The notes beneath the pieces were generated by a model that saw nothing but the letters and a program-made list of their open reading frames with translations, had not been told where the DNA came from and made no database searches. 64,000 nucleotides of DNA from Temnothorax longispinosus (Eukaryota > Arthropoda > Insecta > Hymenoptera > Formicidae). Positions within the stretch are counted from its first letter, which is position 1, and every line of letters begins with the position of its first letter. This document shows, piece by piece, positions 14,301-29,300 of the stretch. The stretch is from NCBI RefSeq assembly GCF_030848805.1, contig NC_092366.1:4669724-4733723 (forward strand), written 5' to 3'. The position numbers and the translations under genes were made by a program.

Positions 14301-17300
14301 AGAGTTATGACGGTTGTTCATGATAGCTCGTGGCATTGTGAAAACACACACTGTGTCAACGTCTGAGAACCGTGTTATCCAGAGACATCTAAAAATTCAT
14401 ACGAATTTCTTTACGATCGTGCGCCAAAATATCTCAAGAATCGACGTTTCTCCACCTATAAAAATACGTCGCTCAAACGATTGAGAAAGATTTGGCCGAC
14501 GTTACAGAAATTGTGTATTATTTCGACCTGCCTATAAAAGATCCTGAAGCTTTGTCAATCATGTAAGTGGATCAGCAAGAACTGCGGTCTCCCTCTCGAT
14601 AAATAAATAGATTCTGAAGGGTTTATAAAGAATGATACGTCGATTTTGATAACTGAGAGAACTCTGTGACATTTCTACGACGAAATCGCTCCTCCGGCGA
14701 AGCCCGGAGGCAGTCCACGTGAAACTACGCCAATGCGGAAGAAAGACTCTGCGACACTCATCGCACCTTGTCGCGGAAGGAACCTCTATCGATCCTCGCT
14801 GCGATATACCTAGGCGACAAGCCGAGAGAGGAAGTAGAATCGAAGGTGTATCGGCGGAGATTCGTCGCTCGCTAAAAGGAGCTCATCCGGCGAGACCTAA
14901 TTTAACCAGCTTGTCGATACGGGACACCTTTGCGGTCGGCGGTGTTCTATCGACGGCGAGATTAGAGCGGCGGTTTCCAGAATCGCGGTTACAGCGATTT
15001 GCCTGTAAAAGCACTCACTTGGGATGGATGTGCCTCGAGATGTAAACGAGGACTGACAGACGAGGCGCATTCGAAGACAGATTGGTGCAATCTCGAAACG
15101 TATGATTATACTTGTGCGCTTGTTAACTCAAAGCACTCAAAGATCACTTCTTTTCCATCAAAGGAAACTTGAAATCCGATTTAAATATTCCTTTAGAGAT
15201 TAAAGATCTTTTTTCTCTTATTTAGTTTTTAGGGAAGAGTCTTAGTCTGGGGTTTATCACGCCACGCGATATAAACGTATTAAATATATGCGCGCAATAA
15301 ATATTCTTATATTAGATAAGTCGGGTAGATCCATTGAATGACGATGTAATCCGCCTTGCGACACAGCGTTAATTAAACGAATGCTAATTTCTGACACGAC
15401 GACAGTGCGAAGAGCACGTAGCTTGGGTTAATTAACGTATCGATCAAAACCGTGTTAATTAACGGCAGATGGTCCACGTCTCCATCGGAACATTCCCAAT
15501 TAATCTTCCCGTGATGCGGAGTATCCGTAAATTTTTTCGATTAATTTCGCTCCAAACGACTCTTCGACACGTCTTCATAAGGCACAAGCCCATTAATCTA
15601 TCGCCTCAATCATCACCAACTGTCATCGGACTAAGGAAAGACTATTTGATGATCGTTCGTAATTTCGCAACGTTGTCGCCAAGACGTGACGGAACTTAGG
15701 AAAATGCGACTTCTTCTTCTATCTATGCTGTGGAACGTCCCCTTTCCCAATATCACGCGCGACCGATTTCGCAACGCAAGCATGACTCGATTTATCACGG
15801 AACAGAGGGTTCCGCTTGTCGGGGGGTCTAATATAGGTGCATTCCATCCAACTTCCCAGCCTCGCTGGCGATCGATCTCGCAACGAGACCAGGACGCGAC
15901 TCCTCGTCGACGACCACCGAGACCGACCTGGAATTCTCGCGATTTCGCGCGCGGTTCTTCTCGGCTGGTCCACGTCGCATCGTTCGTCGCATGACGATAC
16001 CAGACGATACCGAACGATAAATCCTACGTTATAAAGGTTACGCCAGCAGCGGGACCACTCACCTTAACGAAATGCAGGTTCTCCTTGTCGAGGAGGAACT
16101 CCATGGACTTGTGGGGCCGCTGGTGGATGGCGGACGTTGCGGCGGACGCGACGTCGTCGCGGGGGCTCCTGTGCGTAGCGCCGACGGGCGACTGGGGTAC
16201 GTGGAGGGCGTGCTCGGGCCGCGGCCGCGGCGCCGCCGCCGAGGTGTGGTTGAGGTCGAGCAGGCTGCGGGTCTTCTTACCACCGGCGCCGGCGGCGGCA
16301 GCGGCGGCGGCGGCGGCGGCGGTGGCAGCGGCGGCGGCGGTGGCGGCGGCGGCAGCGGAGACAGCGGTCGGGCCAGCGGTGTACGTCGTGCCGTTGTAGC
16401 TCGTGCTGATCACCGCCTCGTCGAGGTCGGTCTCCAGTAGGCCGACCGGGCGCTCCTGGGCGGCCTGCATCGCGCGGGCCTTCGCCATCTCGATCGCCGC
16501 CGGGTTACCAAGGTCCGTGGCGGCGCGTCGGCGCGACGCCGACGCCGACGCCGACGCTCGCGTCGACATGCCCAGAGCGGCGACGCGTGGCGGTTGCGGT
16601 GGCAGGGGCGGCTTGCTGGACACTGGTGCCCTCCCGTTGCTGCTGCAACAATGAAACAGATAGATACTCTCCGAGATAGTCGACTTGATCGGTGGTTGAG
16701 GAAGTAAAGGGAAGCTTTAGCGATAACGCGGGTAGTTTGACTTAATACGGACTGCCGATCGGAAATTTCGCCGCGCCACGACCAGGACATCGCGAATCTA
16801 GGAAGAAGCTGAAGAGCGGAAGGACGGAAGAGCTTGGTACATGATGGGCGAACGAAACCAGCCAGCGAACACGACTGGTCTTGCACAACGTCGCGCGTCA
16901 CACCGATGTTACGCGGGATAATTGGATATCGGTGGATTACATCAGTTTTATAAGAGTAACCTTGATATGTGCATTTTGGTGGGGAAGCTCGTGAACTGAT
17001 GTTACGTGTTGCAATTTTATGATAACTAACTCATAATGAAAATCTATAAATCTCTGCGGAGTAACGCATTTCACATTTCTCACCCCAACTCTTGAATTCC
17101 ACACGTGACACAAGAGAATAAAGATCCCTTTTTTATTCATGACTTGTTCGTTCGTCGCAATTAAAGACCGTTTTTTTTCGCGTACTTTACCGCGGCTCTC
17201 ATGGAGGATAATTGGTTCATTAAACTGACGCATTATCCGACCACGTTAAAAGCAAGTCATGCTGCACGAGGCTCATAGCATCACAGTTCAGATTAGTGGT

Positions 17301-20300
17301 GCCGAACGAGAGCGTTTTTGTTCCGTGAACACGACGCTATTGTGACGCGATAATTGGAAATTGGCGCTCAAGCATATTTTACGCTGTCGCAACATCATCG
17401 GCTTTCGATAGCGGACAGTTGGCGGCTGAGTGATGTGCCCTCTTTTTTTTTTGGTCATCCTCTTGACCGAAATCGGGGATATTAACCCCTCGCCTTCGGT
17501 ATCCCGCTTAATCTAATTATTGCTCCGACGAGGCTGATATATCATTATCTGATTGAAACATCATGAAAGGTTGATACATCGTAGAAAGCTAATCGCAGTA
17601 AATTTGCCAACAAGTATATATTCTTAACTTTGTGTTATTAAAATATCAATTTTAAGCACGTTACGTGGTTGACCGTCGACCGCTACTTTTGAAACATTAA
17701 TCATGAATTAAAGATCGTTGTGATTACAACAACTTTTACACGCGATAAATTACATTCGACTTTCGCTTTTCCACTTCCGATTTATGGAGTCCGGATTCGC
17801 GAGAGACAGTGGTCGCTTTATTGAGTCTGCTATACGGCGGACATGCGGCGTACCGATAAAAGCACGACTATATATATCGGCGAAGGGAGCGACAGTCATT
17901 AATGAGACACTTTCTATCCGCCATCCGCCGTGAGTACAGCCTCCTAGATAAGAAGCTGGATACAGCGAGCTACTATTCCGAGCTCCTCGAGATCTCGTTA
18001 TATTACGAACGAGCACGAGGCTGCGATCTCTGTTGTGAAGCTGTCAGGCGGCTGTAATCTGTTACAGCCGATGATCTTTGACCGCGAGTTTTACGCGATT
18101 ACAGAATAATCAGCACCAAGCTCGTTTTAGTATGCCCGTTTAGAAGTATAATTCGATTATGAGTTTGATTAACGAGTTGTTGCGAATTAAGTTCGCCTGA
18201 AGTACATTATAAAGTATCTACGTGCAATGTGCGAAGAGTGCCCCAGATCCATCGTATCTTTCCTATCCGAAGTGTGACACTTGAGAATTGAGTTACACCA
18301 TCGAGCCTCATTAATAATAAGAGTTATAATCTTCAGGAGAGCCGAGACGACTCGCGAAGCGAGACGCAAACGAACTTACGATACGGAAGCCTCATTCACA
18401 CGTGATCCAGCGACGCGTTGCAACGCAGTCGTCGATTTTATTATCGCCGCATAGCGTGAGATCACGTTTATAATCATGTTTATAACGCGGCCCACAATGA
18501 TGGGGAATCATCGGTTTCTAAAATTAGTATACGACCGATCGTAAAAACAGTGACGGATTTCTGGGCTCCGGGAACGAGCTGAGAACTCGTGCCCCCCCGG
18601 ACGATATATTTTCCCGATTTCGGCAGATGTCGACGCTTAGCCTGATATCGAAGCCGCAATAACGATGTCTAATATACGGGACAAGAAGACAAAATAAAAG
18701 AGTTAGTAACATTCCACGCGAACAGCAGGCAATGACGCTCGAAAAAGAAAATTATACACAAGACGTCGTGCTTTTATCGACATTAATTGGTACTAATAAG
18801 ATTTGGTATTTCTCGTGAGTTATATTATAAAATAAATTGCAATGAAGCGTCGGGTTTAGCGGAGGTTTAATCCGCGCGAGACGCGGCCTTGCGATACGAC
18901 GTAATAACCCGTCCCGACGACGACGGAACGCAGCTGGAAGCCGCGCTGGAATGAGCGCGGGAGCGAGCTTAATTGCGCCGTCGTTAAAGAGTCAGCTAAA
19001 TGGTAGTGTTTGTTGCGTTTTCAAGGCGGCGGAATAAAGGGGAGAGGGCAAATATAGGCGGGCACGGAAAAAAAAACCCGGGATAAAGATAAGAGGCGGA
19101 ACTGGAGAACACTGCTGGTCCTTTTACGCGACGACGAGAAGAAGGGAGCAAAAAGTCCGAGGAGGGGACAGAAACCCTGCGATTAAAAGTCCCGAACGTG
19201 ACGTTGAACCCGTCTCCGTACGCGACTTCCGGACTCTCTCGTACCGGAATGGAATAAGATTAATATAAGTTGATTCTCTGACCGGCACTATACACCTACA
19301 CACGTGTGCAAGGTGTATATTTAACTGCGGCATGAGACGAGCGAGCGAGCCTCGAGTTTGCGTCGCAACTATAAGTCGAGGTATTTAGGGATAGCGAAAT
19401 ATTTTTGTCATTCTCGTTAAATATTTTGAAAGACTAGAAAATAAAAGAAAAAGATAATTAAAAAACTAAAATAAATTATCAATTCCAGTCATATTCCGTT
19501 TTTTTTTTTTCAATTAAAATCATAAAAAAATATTATTTGAAAGTTAAACAAAGAAATAATTAAATATAATTAAATAACGACATAACTCCTGTCGGTTTAA
19601 TTGCGCGACATATGATAAATTACGAATAAAAAAGTGGTTACATAAGTTAATACCGAGCAGCCGGATGCTGGAAAATTATGCATTTTCTAAAGGAAAATTC
19701 GCCGACTGGACGTTGCGCGATATTTTGCATACTTTTGCATAAATAACTTCAATTATATATATCCTCGCATCCTCGCCAGAGAAGCTCGACTCGCAGACTC
19801 CAGCTCCGCTTGCGAAAGCTCGAATGGCAGCGGCATCCTAAATTACATCCCGCAGCTTACGACGATGATTCATCGTCCCTAAATGCGAGCGAACGGGCGT
19901 GGGATACCGGCCGCATTCTGTTTAACATCTCGTCAAACAAACCGAGAAACGCAGCCGCCGAAAATCTCCGGCGCGGGCGTAGCGTAAATGAGGTAATCGT
20001 TCGTCGAAGTGTGTTACAAGAGCGAAGAAATAAAATTCGAAATAGAAGTCCGTTATGCAAGCTCATGAAAAAAAGATGTCATAAATCGAAGATGGTTACA
20101 CAACCTTTAAATAAATTATAAATAAACATTAACAAATCAATATTACCGAGTTGCAACAGTTGAGGAACCGTTGACAGGATGATTATAAATCAATAGATCT
20201 TAATTTATGAGTTTATTATAATAGTCATCAATTATATTTACGAGGCGAAAGCTACTGACAAAAAATACGTGAAAAGAATTTTCGAGAATTAATCTTAACT

Positions 20301-23300
20301 TAAACAAATAATTTTTAGAAATATTCTACACAATCTATAAAACGCATAACGTTCGCGTTTTGCGTGCAAATCAGAAGTCAATTGAACGTGCCGGCGAAAA
20401 GACAGCGAAGCTGTTTCGCGTGTGGAAAATACAAGCCGCTCTCCTCTTTCTTCTCGATGAAACTTTTTCGGCGCAGCACGAATCGAAACGAAAGACGCTG
20501 CTTCGGCGAAATCTAACGCGATAAAGCAAATGTTTGTTAAAGCCGAAGGAGGGCAGAGGGATCAGATACGAAGTTCCCAGAAGAGCGATCTTGATTGGTG
20601 GCGAACACCACGTATAGGCCAATAAAAGTACTCGCGGCTACGCTGGAGAGAAGAAATTACGAGTGATTCTTATCGATTGAAATTATGGTTACCATCCATA
20701 AAGAGATCTCTCTTGGCTGTTTAAAAATTATTGAACTATTTTAATTTTATGATTTCCTCGTTTTCTATATATAAAAAAATGCGAGCAATGCGTGAAGCTA
20801 AAGGGAGACGCGCCGAGACGCGGAAGAAATATGAAATAAAGGCTGTTGGCAAGGCGACGGGAAAGAGGGGTCGTGTTATAAAATGCAATTAGGTCGCATT
20901 ACGCGAGAATGACGTGGCGAGACGCGGGGTGAGAGTGAAATTTAATTAAGAGAACCGAACTGGTTTCCGTCGCCGCACCGCACCGCTGCGCTGTTGGGCG
21001 CGGAACCGGGCCAGCGCGCTGATTACGGTAAGACAACAGAAATGATGCGGGAATCGTCGGTGTTGTCGGGTAGCGAGCTCTTGTACGAGAGAATGAAATT
21101 ACATCGATTGGTGAAGTGCGAGCCACTGCAAGCGTGTCTGAAGTCTGAGAGCGGAATTAGACTCGCGGGCCCGACCGAACGAGCATACACAGTCCTCGAG
21201 AGAGGAGGAAACGAACGTGTCGACGAGCGATTGCGACAGACGAGCGATGGTGTGGGACGAGATGAAAGTGGAATTAAACAAAACTGTGAATGAAGCGGTT
21301 TGCTAACGCTAGCGTGGGACAGCGGTGGAAGCGACGGCATCAAATAAAATTACATCGAGATATATAGAAGAGATTAAGTATTTCGAATACCCAATCAAAG
21401 TAATTTTCTCGACAAATAAGTTAAGTTGCAAAACCGTGGTAAAAAAAAAAAGATAGTATCGGCGCTATCCAAAGATAGTTTAACCTGAGGCTAATACACA
21501 TGATCGATAGCGAGACACGTGACTTACAATAAGTTTTCGACGTAAATACTGAACTTCGAGATTGATGTACGATGTACATTCAAAAACTTTAATTACAGAT
21601 TATTATATCGTGCACATGACGAACGATCGTTTTATATCGTTATTATATCACATAAAAATGCATCATTGCTAATAAAACGATGACAAAACCTCGATAACAC
21701 GTAAGTTATTCAAGATCTCTCTACATATTTATATACTGCGCAACCAACTTGTTGCTTTCGAATATCCTAGCTCGAGACACGACAAAGTAGCGGTAGTATT
21801 CCGCGTCAAGAATATATATTTATCATTATCTCATTTATTGAAAAATAGAATGAGCATAACAGCAATTTGATGAGACACTGCAGCTTTCAGCAATTTTTCA
21901 GAAATTAATGTATGCCGTTGTAACCTAACGACATTCCTTTTTCAATGTAAGATAAACAAATATCTAACGGAACGCCTCCACAAGCATATACCAGTTGATT
22001 TTACGACTTACCTGACACTGGAGGCGCTTCTCTGAATGTCCACATTGTTCCTCCTGGCGGCCTCCTCGAGAGTAACGACCTCCTGCTGGCGTCTCCTCTC
22101 TTCCTCTGGCGGGTGCAACGGTATGATGATATAATCCGGCTCCTTCTTCTTGGCCGTGGCCAGCTGTTGCTCCTCTTGCGTTCTCGTCGTCGGCTCGACG
22201 GTCTTCTTGTGCGCCTCCGAGCGCGGCACTTTCGTCCTGCCGCTGAACCTCAGCCTGGAGAACCTCTGCAGAAAGCCACCCAGACCGCCCTTCTTTCTCT
22301 CCTCGCTCTTCATGGCGGCGGAGGACGAGGATGACGGTAGGGAGGTTGAAGATACCGCGTAGGTCCTCGCGGGCTCCCTCTTCGGGGCAACAAACGACGA
22401 CGATCGTTTCGCGTTCGCGACGCTCGCGTCCGGCTTGTTGATGCTCGGCGCGCGTTGCTGCTCGTCGCCCTGACGTTTGTCGCGATCACCACCGCGATGA
22501 TTCGTATCAACTGCCGCCACGGCCACCGCGGGCTTCCCACTACTACGTTCACCGAGTGAACCCGTACCGCCGGGTGGGGACTCGGAGCCAACACCGCGGA
22601 CACTGTGTCCCTCCTCCTCTACCTCCTTCTTTTCCACTGCCTCCATCCTGTCCCTCTTCTCTTCCTCCTTCTCCTCTTCCTTCTTCGTCACCGCTTGCTT
22701 CTCGATCACGACCCTCCACAGACACTCGCCGGCGCCTCGATCGTTCGAGCCAGAACTACGAGAATGATCTTCGTGGTCCCGATCCGACGACGCGTTCTCC
22801 GAGTTCATTTTCCGTTCTTGAACCCCGCTTTCGTCCGCCTCAGGAGACTTCCGAGGTAGCTGCGCCGCGCGTTCCGGATAAAACTCGCCGATAAATGTCT
22901 TCTTCGCGTCTCCAGTCTCTTCTTCGCTTCGTTTGATGGGTGATTCCTCGTCGACGTAGGAGGATACCGTCGAGGAATTTTCAAGGACACTTTTCAATGG
23001 GATTGATTTCTCTGATTCGATCTTCTCGCGTAAAACGACCCTATTTTCCAAGCAGGATGCTCCTATAGGTTTGGTTTCCAAGCAGGGATAATCTACCTCG
23101 TCGTCTAACAACCGTGGATTCAGCGCGCTAGCATCGCCACAGGCTGAAAATGGATCCGAGTTTTTTTTTATCTGACCGAAGAACGAGTCGTTCTGCGGCT
23201 CCTTCGGCTTGGAGTCTTCGCTGACGTTCGTGTCAGAGCCCATTTGGCGCATCACGTCGGCGACATTTAGCTTCGAGGAGCGTCCGGATGCAGCTTCCTC

Positions 23301-26300
23301 TAATTCGTCGCACGCGTCCATTCGCTGGAACGCCGCTCTTGAGCTCTGCAACGCCTTGATGTAGTCGCACTGCTGCGCCAATTCGTAGCTGGCGTTGTTC
23401 AGCACCCGTTTCTTCCCGGGGGAGCTAGCACCATCGCGTTCTTCATCGTTATCTTTCAATTTCTTCTGAAAATTTCTCTCGTCCACCTCGAGTTGCTGCG
23501 CCAGCTCGTAACTGGCGTTGTTCTTCACTTTTCGACTCTTCACTCGACCGGACGCAGTTCGTTGAATCGTCTCCATCGCCAAAATGGCGGCGTTCGCCAC
23601 TCCGGAGGCGGCCGCTTCTTCCACCTCGCGCTTAAATTGCTTGATGGCTTCGTCGAGATCGTTCTCCGTCACCATCGCGATGTCCAATACACAGTTGGAG
23701 CGATCTTGAGTCTTCACCGTCGACGTAGTTTTCGTTTGTTTGTTGCGCGTCTCGCAACGATCGCTCGCGCGTTCGACCTTCGTTCGTTCTTCGTTTTCCT
23801 TCTCGCGTTCCTTCATGTCGCCGTCCATGAGCGCGCCCTGGGCCGGTTGCGTCCTGACCGAGCTGGTCAAGACGACCTTCGTTCCCACTTGCGTTTCATC
23901 GTTTTCTTTTAGGATCGTATCTTCTTCTGACGAGCTCTTCAGAGTCGCGGCCTCGTCGCCGGGCGCGGTCTCCGCCATTTCGTGACCGTTCATCTCGTCG
24001 TCGCACGTAGCGGCGACGCCGCAGAGATTCAAGTCCACCGGCACGCTGGCCACCCGCGTGTAATTCTCGAAGAGAGAAGATGTCGACACGTAGGAGGTCG
24101 TCCTCGAGGTGCGAAGACGAGACGGCGAGGTGCAGCGTGCTGACTCCTCGACACCGTCAAGCAGACTGGGCGCGCTCTGCGACTTGTCCGTGAATCTAAA
24201 ATTAAAGTGCTCCTCGTCGCTCCACCCTTGGTGTTGTTGTTGGCGGCGGTGGTGGTGGTGATGGTAATCGTGTTGATCGTACTGCTGCTGTTGGTACTGC
24301 TGCTGCTGGTGCTCCGAATGCTGCTGCTGCTGCTGCTGCTGCTGCGGATGCTGATGATGATGATGATGGTGGTGGTGATGATGATGCTCCACACCGCTAC
24401 CGGCTATATTTAACCTAGCCGTCTTCTGGCCGGACTTGAGCTCCAAAAGCGCGTCCCTCTTCGTCTCCACGCCGATCTCCCGCAAGTCGATCGTGTTCCG
24501 ATAGTCCAAGGACGTCGCGTACTTGCCGGACTCACCGAACAGCAGCCGATCCTCGAAACCGGTCGTCAACCGGGAATCCGCGTTCGTTCGGCTTCGTTCG
24601 TACTCTTCGAAATCGTACTCGTCATCCTCCTCTTCTTCGTCGTCGTCATCGTCGTCGTCTTCATATTCCTCGTCCTCGTGCCAGAAATCTCTGTTTCGTG
24701 TAAATGGACATGATCGAAATATTGGAGAATCTATCTTTCGTTCAGTACAAATGACGAGATATCGGGATTCAGTATAAATATTGCAATTTATATTTGAAAT
24801 TTTACGCTTGTAATATGAGTCCCTATATTAAAATCGAGCTGCATTCTTGAGGGATGCGTGAATGCAAAACACTGCGCACTTAAGAACCAAACGGCGGTGA
24901 TCTGGCGATTCGGTAACGCGCTTATGTTTTAAACGTTTATAATATCGGCAGTAAAGTCAAGGTGGTCTTCCTCAGGGTCGCGATTGCATTTAACTTGGCC
25001 GTAAAATGATCGTCACGCGGAGGGGATTTCGGCGTACGAGTGCCAAGAAAATTAAGAAGCGTTCAACACTCAGCACGAACGGGTGTTGAACGCACAAACG
25101 CACGTACATTGTTTAATTCTTTCTTGACAAATTGAAGCGGAGAAATCAACCATGTTTTCTGATTATTTGAAATATAAAAAACTGCTTAATTTGACGGATA
25201 TGCAATCTTTTCAATAATTAACTTGTCGAGAAAAATATATTAACTATATTAGTTATAAATTTATTTTAATATCTTGTTTAAAGAGTTAAAAATTTAAATT
25301 CTATTTTATGATGGATTCAAAGAAAAAAACTTGGAGAGATAAAATAAAATTGATATAAAACAAATATTTTGCCGATAAAGGAATATGAAAATGTTTGTCT
25401 TATGGATGCCCGCGATACGCAGAAATGCACTTACCGCCAGTCCTCGCAAACTAATTCGGGAAACAATCCATGATTACAATAGTCATGTATCTCTATTCTA
25501 GCAGCGCGTGTAAAAATAGCCGGGCGTGTTAAACGACGCGTGTGCACGTATGCCAAGAATAACAAACAAAAACCTTGGTAGCGTCTGTCGGAATTGCGGG
25601 TGGACTAACTGCGTTACGTTTAGAATGATTGTACACACGAACAAAGAAAATTCCTCGAATAACGTAAGGAATAATGTATCGAAACTTCAATAAGAAACAT
25701 GTACTGTCCTGTTATCAATTGTACTCTCGTTGAACCTATTGAAAATTAGGAATAACTTTTTACCACGATAAACCGCAATATATTTTTAAAGATTCAAATA
25801 GAGATTTTCCAACGTGCAAGATTCTTTATTTGTTAGTCATTCTAAAGAGTCCAGGTTTAACATAAAGAACATTGTAATTTACCTTGGACGCTGGTTGTTT
25901 TTCCTAATATTCGACAGATCAGCACCCCTCTTCAGGTACAAAGGCGCGAAACCGTTCGACATGGACGCCTGGCCGAAACCCTCGTCCTTCTGGCACGTGT
26001 CCAGGCTCTCGAAGCTGCGGTAGGGCCTGATCCTCGGGAAATGGTCCGCCAAGGTGCTGGCAAAACCGTTCGGTAGCAGCCTGTCGTAGTCCTGCTCCAA
26101 GCTATCGGGCGAGTCATTCTCCGGATGGGAGGCGTTCGACCGATTGGAATACTCCAGGGAGTCGAAACTATAGCTGGAAGGTGATAGAGTCGCGCAGGTC
26201 CTCTCCAAGGATTCGAACTGCAGCAGCGAGCTCGATCTGGAGGAGGCAGTGGATCTGGAGGACCTCGGCGACGCCGGGTACTCGTCGTAGGCCGTTACTT

Positions 26301-29300
26301 GCTGATGATGATGATGGTGGTGGTGATGATGATCGGCGCCATGGTCGCGACGGCGTCGCTTCTTCGGCACCACCGAGTTGCAATCGCTGCCGCTGCCGTC
26401 CAGCCGCTCGTCTTCCGAGAACAAGACGACGCGATGAGGATGACGACGCTGACGATAGCGGGAGGCACGCGAGGACTCGAGAGAGTAAAAGCGAGACGGG
26501 CAAGCGAGCGCGCGCACGGCCTAAACCTACTTTACTCGGAATCCAGATCTCGCATGTTGCTTTTAATTCCGCGAATCTCGTTAGGATAGCTAGAGGTGGA
26601 ATCCGATGCTTGACGACCCACTTCGTAAAATCGAGTCACGGAAGTGATCCAATCTAATGGTCGCCACTTTCGCCCCATACACTCACACACGCATATACAC
26701 GCACACGTCCGTCAGGAAGTCACGGTTCATTCAACCGGAAGCAGTGCTTACGGCATTACGCCCTGGTCACCATCGGTTGTCAACCAGGTCGTAATTGTCG
26801 CGTGCGATACGTAATCGAACCGCATCGATTATCGTCAATCCAAGTGTTACGTTCATGTGCGATTACGTCGTCTTGATGTACACGAGGAGCATCGCTACTT
26901 ACAATTTCGCGTTAAATCTTGTCGAAATGCGGAATTTAATCACCTATTATGTAACCTATTTTCAGTTAAAATAATAAATATTTGAATTACTTAGATTTTT
27001 ACGCTTTTTGTAGTTATTATTTTATATTCTTTGTATTATTTCACAGTTTTATATAAAGTGATTTTTATTATATATTAATTTATTAATAAATGTCTATGTG
27101 CGTATTTAATTGTAATATCTATATTAAAAATTTTTAAATTACGTTTTTGATAAGAGACATGTAATCAAACGATCTTTTGAAGCATATACGAGTATCCGTT
27201 CACAGTTTGACCTTTATAACTCCTCGATTAAGAAATACATAAGTTAGATACATATCCCATACACTTCGATCGAGCGTGATACGTTCCTCGGCAAACAGTT
27301 ATACTGGAAGGAATATTGCATCGGCAGCAAAAGGTCGTGCGCGTGCTGGGAAATAATTCCGCTGGTTATATTTGTCGTTTCATCGAATTCCAACAGTCTA
27401 CATCTTAGGAAGGCTAGAAAGACTAAAAAAATATATAGACAGACCTTCGTTTCTTTTTAAACTGTTAAGCTGTAATTTGACATCGAGAATTTATTTGTCC
27501 ATTTTCTGCATTTATTTCAAGTGAAAGTCATGTAAACGTTCTTAAACACGAGATATCCATTGTAGTAAGAGAAATATACACGCAGTGCCCCTACGCACTG
27601 CAACCATGTAGCTGAGTGTTACAACGGCTGCGTGTTCAAAGGCGCGCATTCAAGAGCACGTGGGTGGGGACTATTGACTTACAATCCATAGATCTTTTGT
27701 TTAAACTAGCTTAAGATAAATTACGCTAATAATAACTCAAAGTTAGAAAATCTCAAGATAACGTCGATTTCATGCAGCAAAAGAATGATGGTAAAATTTT
27801 CGAATGTAATATAATCTGTAAGACTTGTCATATTTTTTGTTCTAAAAATTCATTTTATAGCCTTTTCGCTGCACAGATTCCCGCCAGTAACATTTCGATC
27901 CGCCAGTAGCAGCATCGTATCGTCAAAGCTGTCATGACGCAAATGCGAGTTGCTACTGGGTGCTTCGTGCAATTCAGATTTTTCAAAAAAGCAAGGCGTA
28001 AGGATAAAAATTAGATTTTATACTCGAGTGTGATCGATCGACCTCCCCGATTTTGATGGCGTAAGCGCGAGTAATCGTGCGCCGAATAATCGCATGTCCG
28101 ACGTAATTCCCGGTTCGCTAATGAGCTGGAAGATTAGGCTGCCGGGAGGAAAGAGAAAGTAGAACGACCGCGCGCGTAAACAATGTCTAACTCCCGCGAT
28201 CTTCGCCCCGGGCGATGAACGGGATTTCACAAGATCGTCCTCGACGTGCACAACTTTTCCGTGTAACGTCGATCAAATGATATCGCAACTGTATTACCGA
28301 TGTGCGTATATCTGTTAATAATTGGAGTCCTTACCTGCTGATCTCTGCTTCGTTTTGATATGGATGACGCTCTCGGTCTCCGAATCGGACCCCAGCCAAT
28401 ATGTCGTTCCGCTGCGATCGGAGTCGCTCTGGAGATCGTCGGATGTCTCCTCCAGAATCGTTTCCAGAAAATCAATTTGTTGCACTAGCACCGTATCTGT
28501 AAAATAAGGTGTTGCTTTCACATTAACATAAGCACTAATTAATAAATTAATATTTGCGTCATGTTCATAAAAAAGTTTAATAAAAAAGAAAGTTTGATGT
28601 AATAACAAAATTAATTTGTATAATCTATGTTTCTATTTATAGTAATAAAATTTACTGTATCATGTTTGATAAGTATATAGTTTTTACTTAATTAAATTTA
28701 ATTATATATTTGTAACTCCTTACATGTACTTTAGCAATTACATTGCGCGGATTGTATAGGTTTATGGTTTATGTTTCACGCGCTATACGTATTTTCTGCA
28801 CGCATGTTGTTGTTTCACGTCGATCGAATTCAACGAAGCGTAAAAATGTAAACTCCTCATTTGTGCCTCGTCACTTCTCCGCCGTCAAAAGTGTGGCAGC
28901 TGCTTGCCCGCAGAAGTGCAAGCGAAATTCTTAACGAGAGGTCGTGACTCATTCGTTATCGACGAGTGCAACCATTATGTTGGAAGATAACGTAACTGGA
29001 AGGTCGTCTACCTCTTATGCTTTCGCCGTCGATCAAAGCCGGTTCGAGACATTCGGGACTGTACGTACATGCACATTTCGGAGAACTATCATCATTTCTT
29101 CCAGCATGCGGGGTCGATTTTTTCTTAGAATTCCGATATATCGCACTCCTTGAAGCTTTCTTATTAAATAGTTACTGATCTAATATGATTAAATTTAATT
29201 AATGAAATGTTACTAAAAATATTTAGAAATATTAATAAATATTATTAAAAATAATTAAATTAAATTTCTATTTTATCTCCAGAGTGAAACGTGTTTTATC

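Noticed and set aside
16059..16901. Open frames on both strands around 16-16.9 kb other than exon 5
   Set aside because: Only the frame of exon 5 matches the splice phases on both sides. The others are poly-Ala/Gly/Arg frame shadows.
22113..24777. Several plus-strand open frames opposite the large exon
   Set aside because: They are antisense shadows of a GC-rich coding exon, reading as Leu or Ser runs from the His/Gln/Asp repeats.
29030..29070. GGTTCGAGACA resembling a tRNA B box
   Set aside because: The flanking bases do not form a T stem, and no A box or acceptor stem is found at the proper distance.
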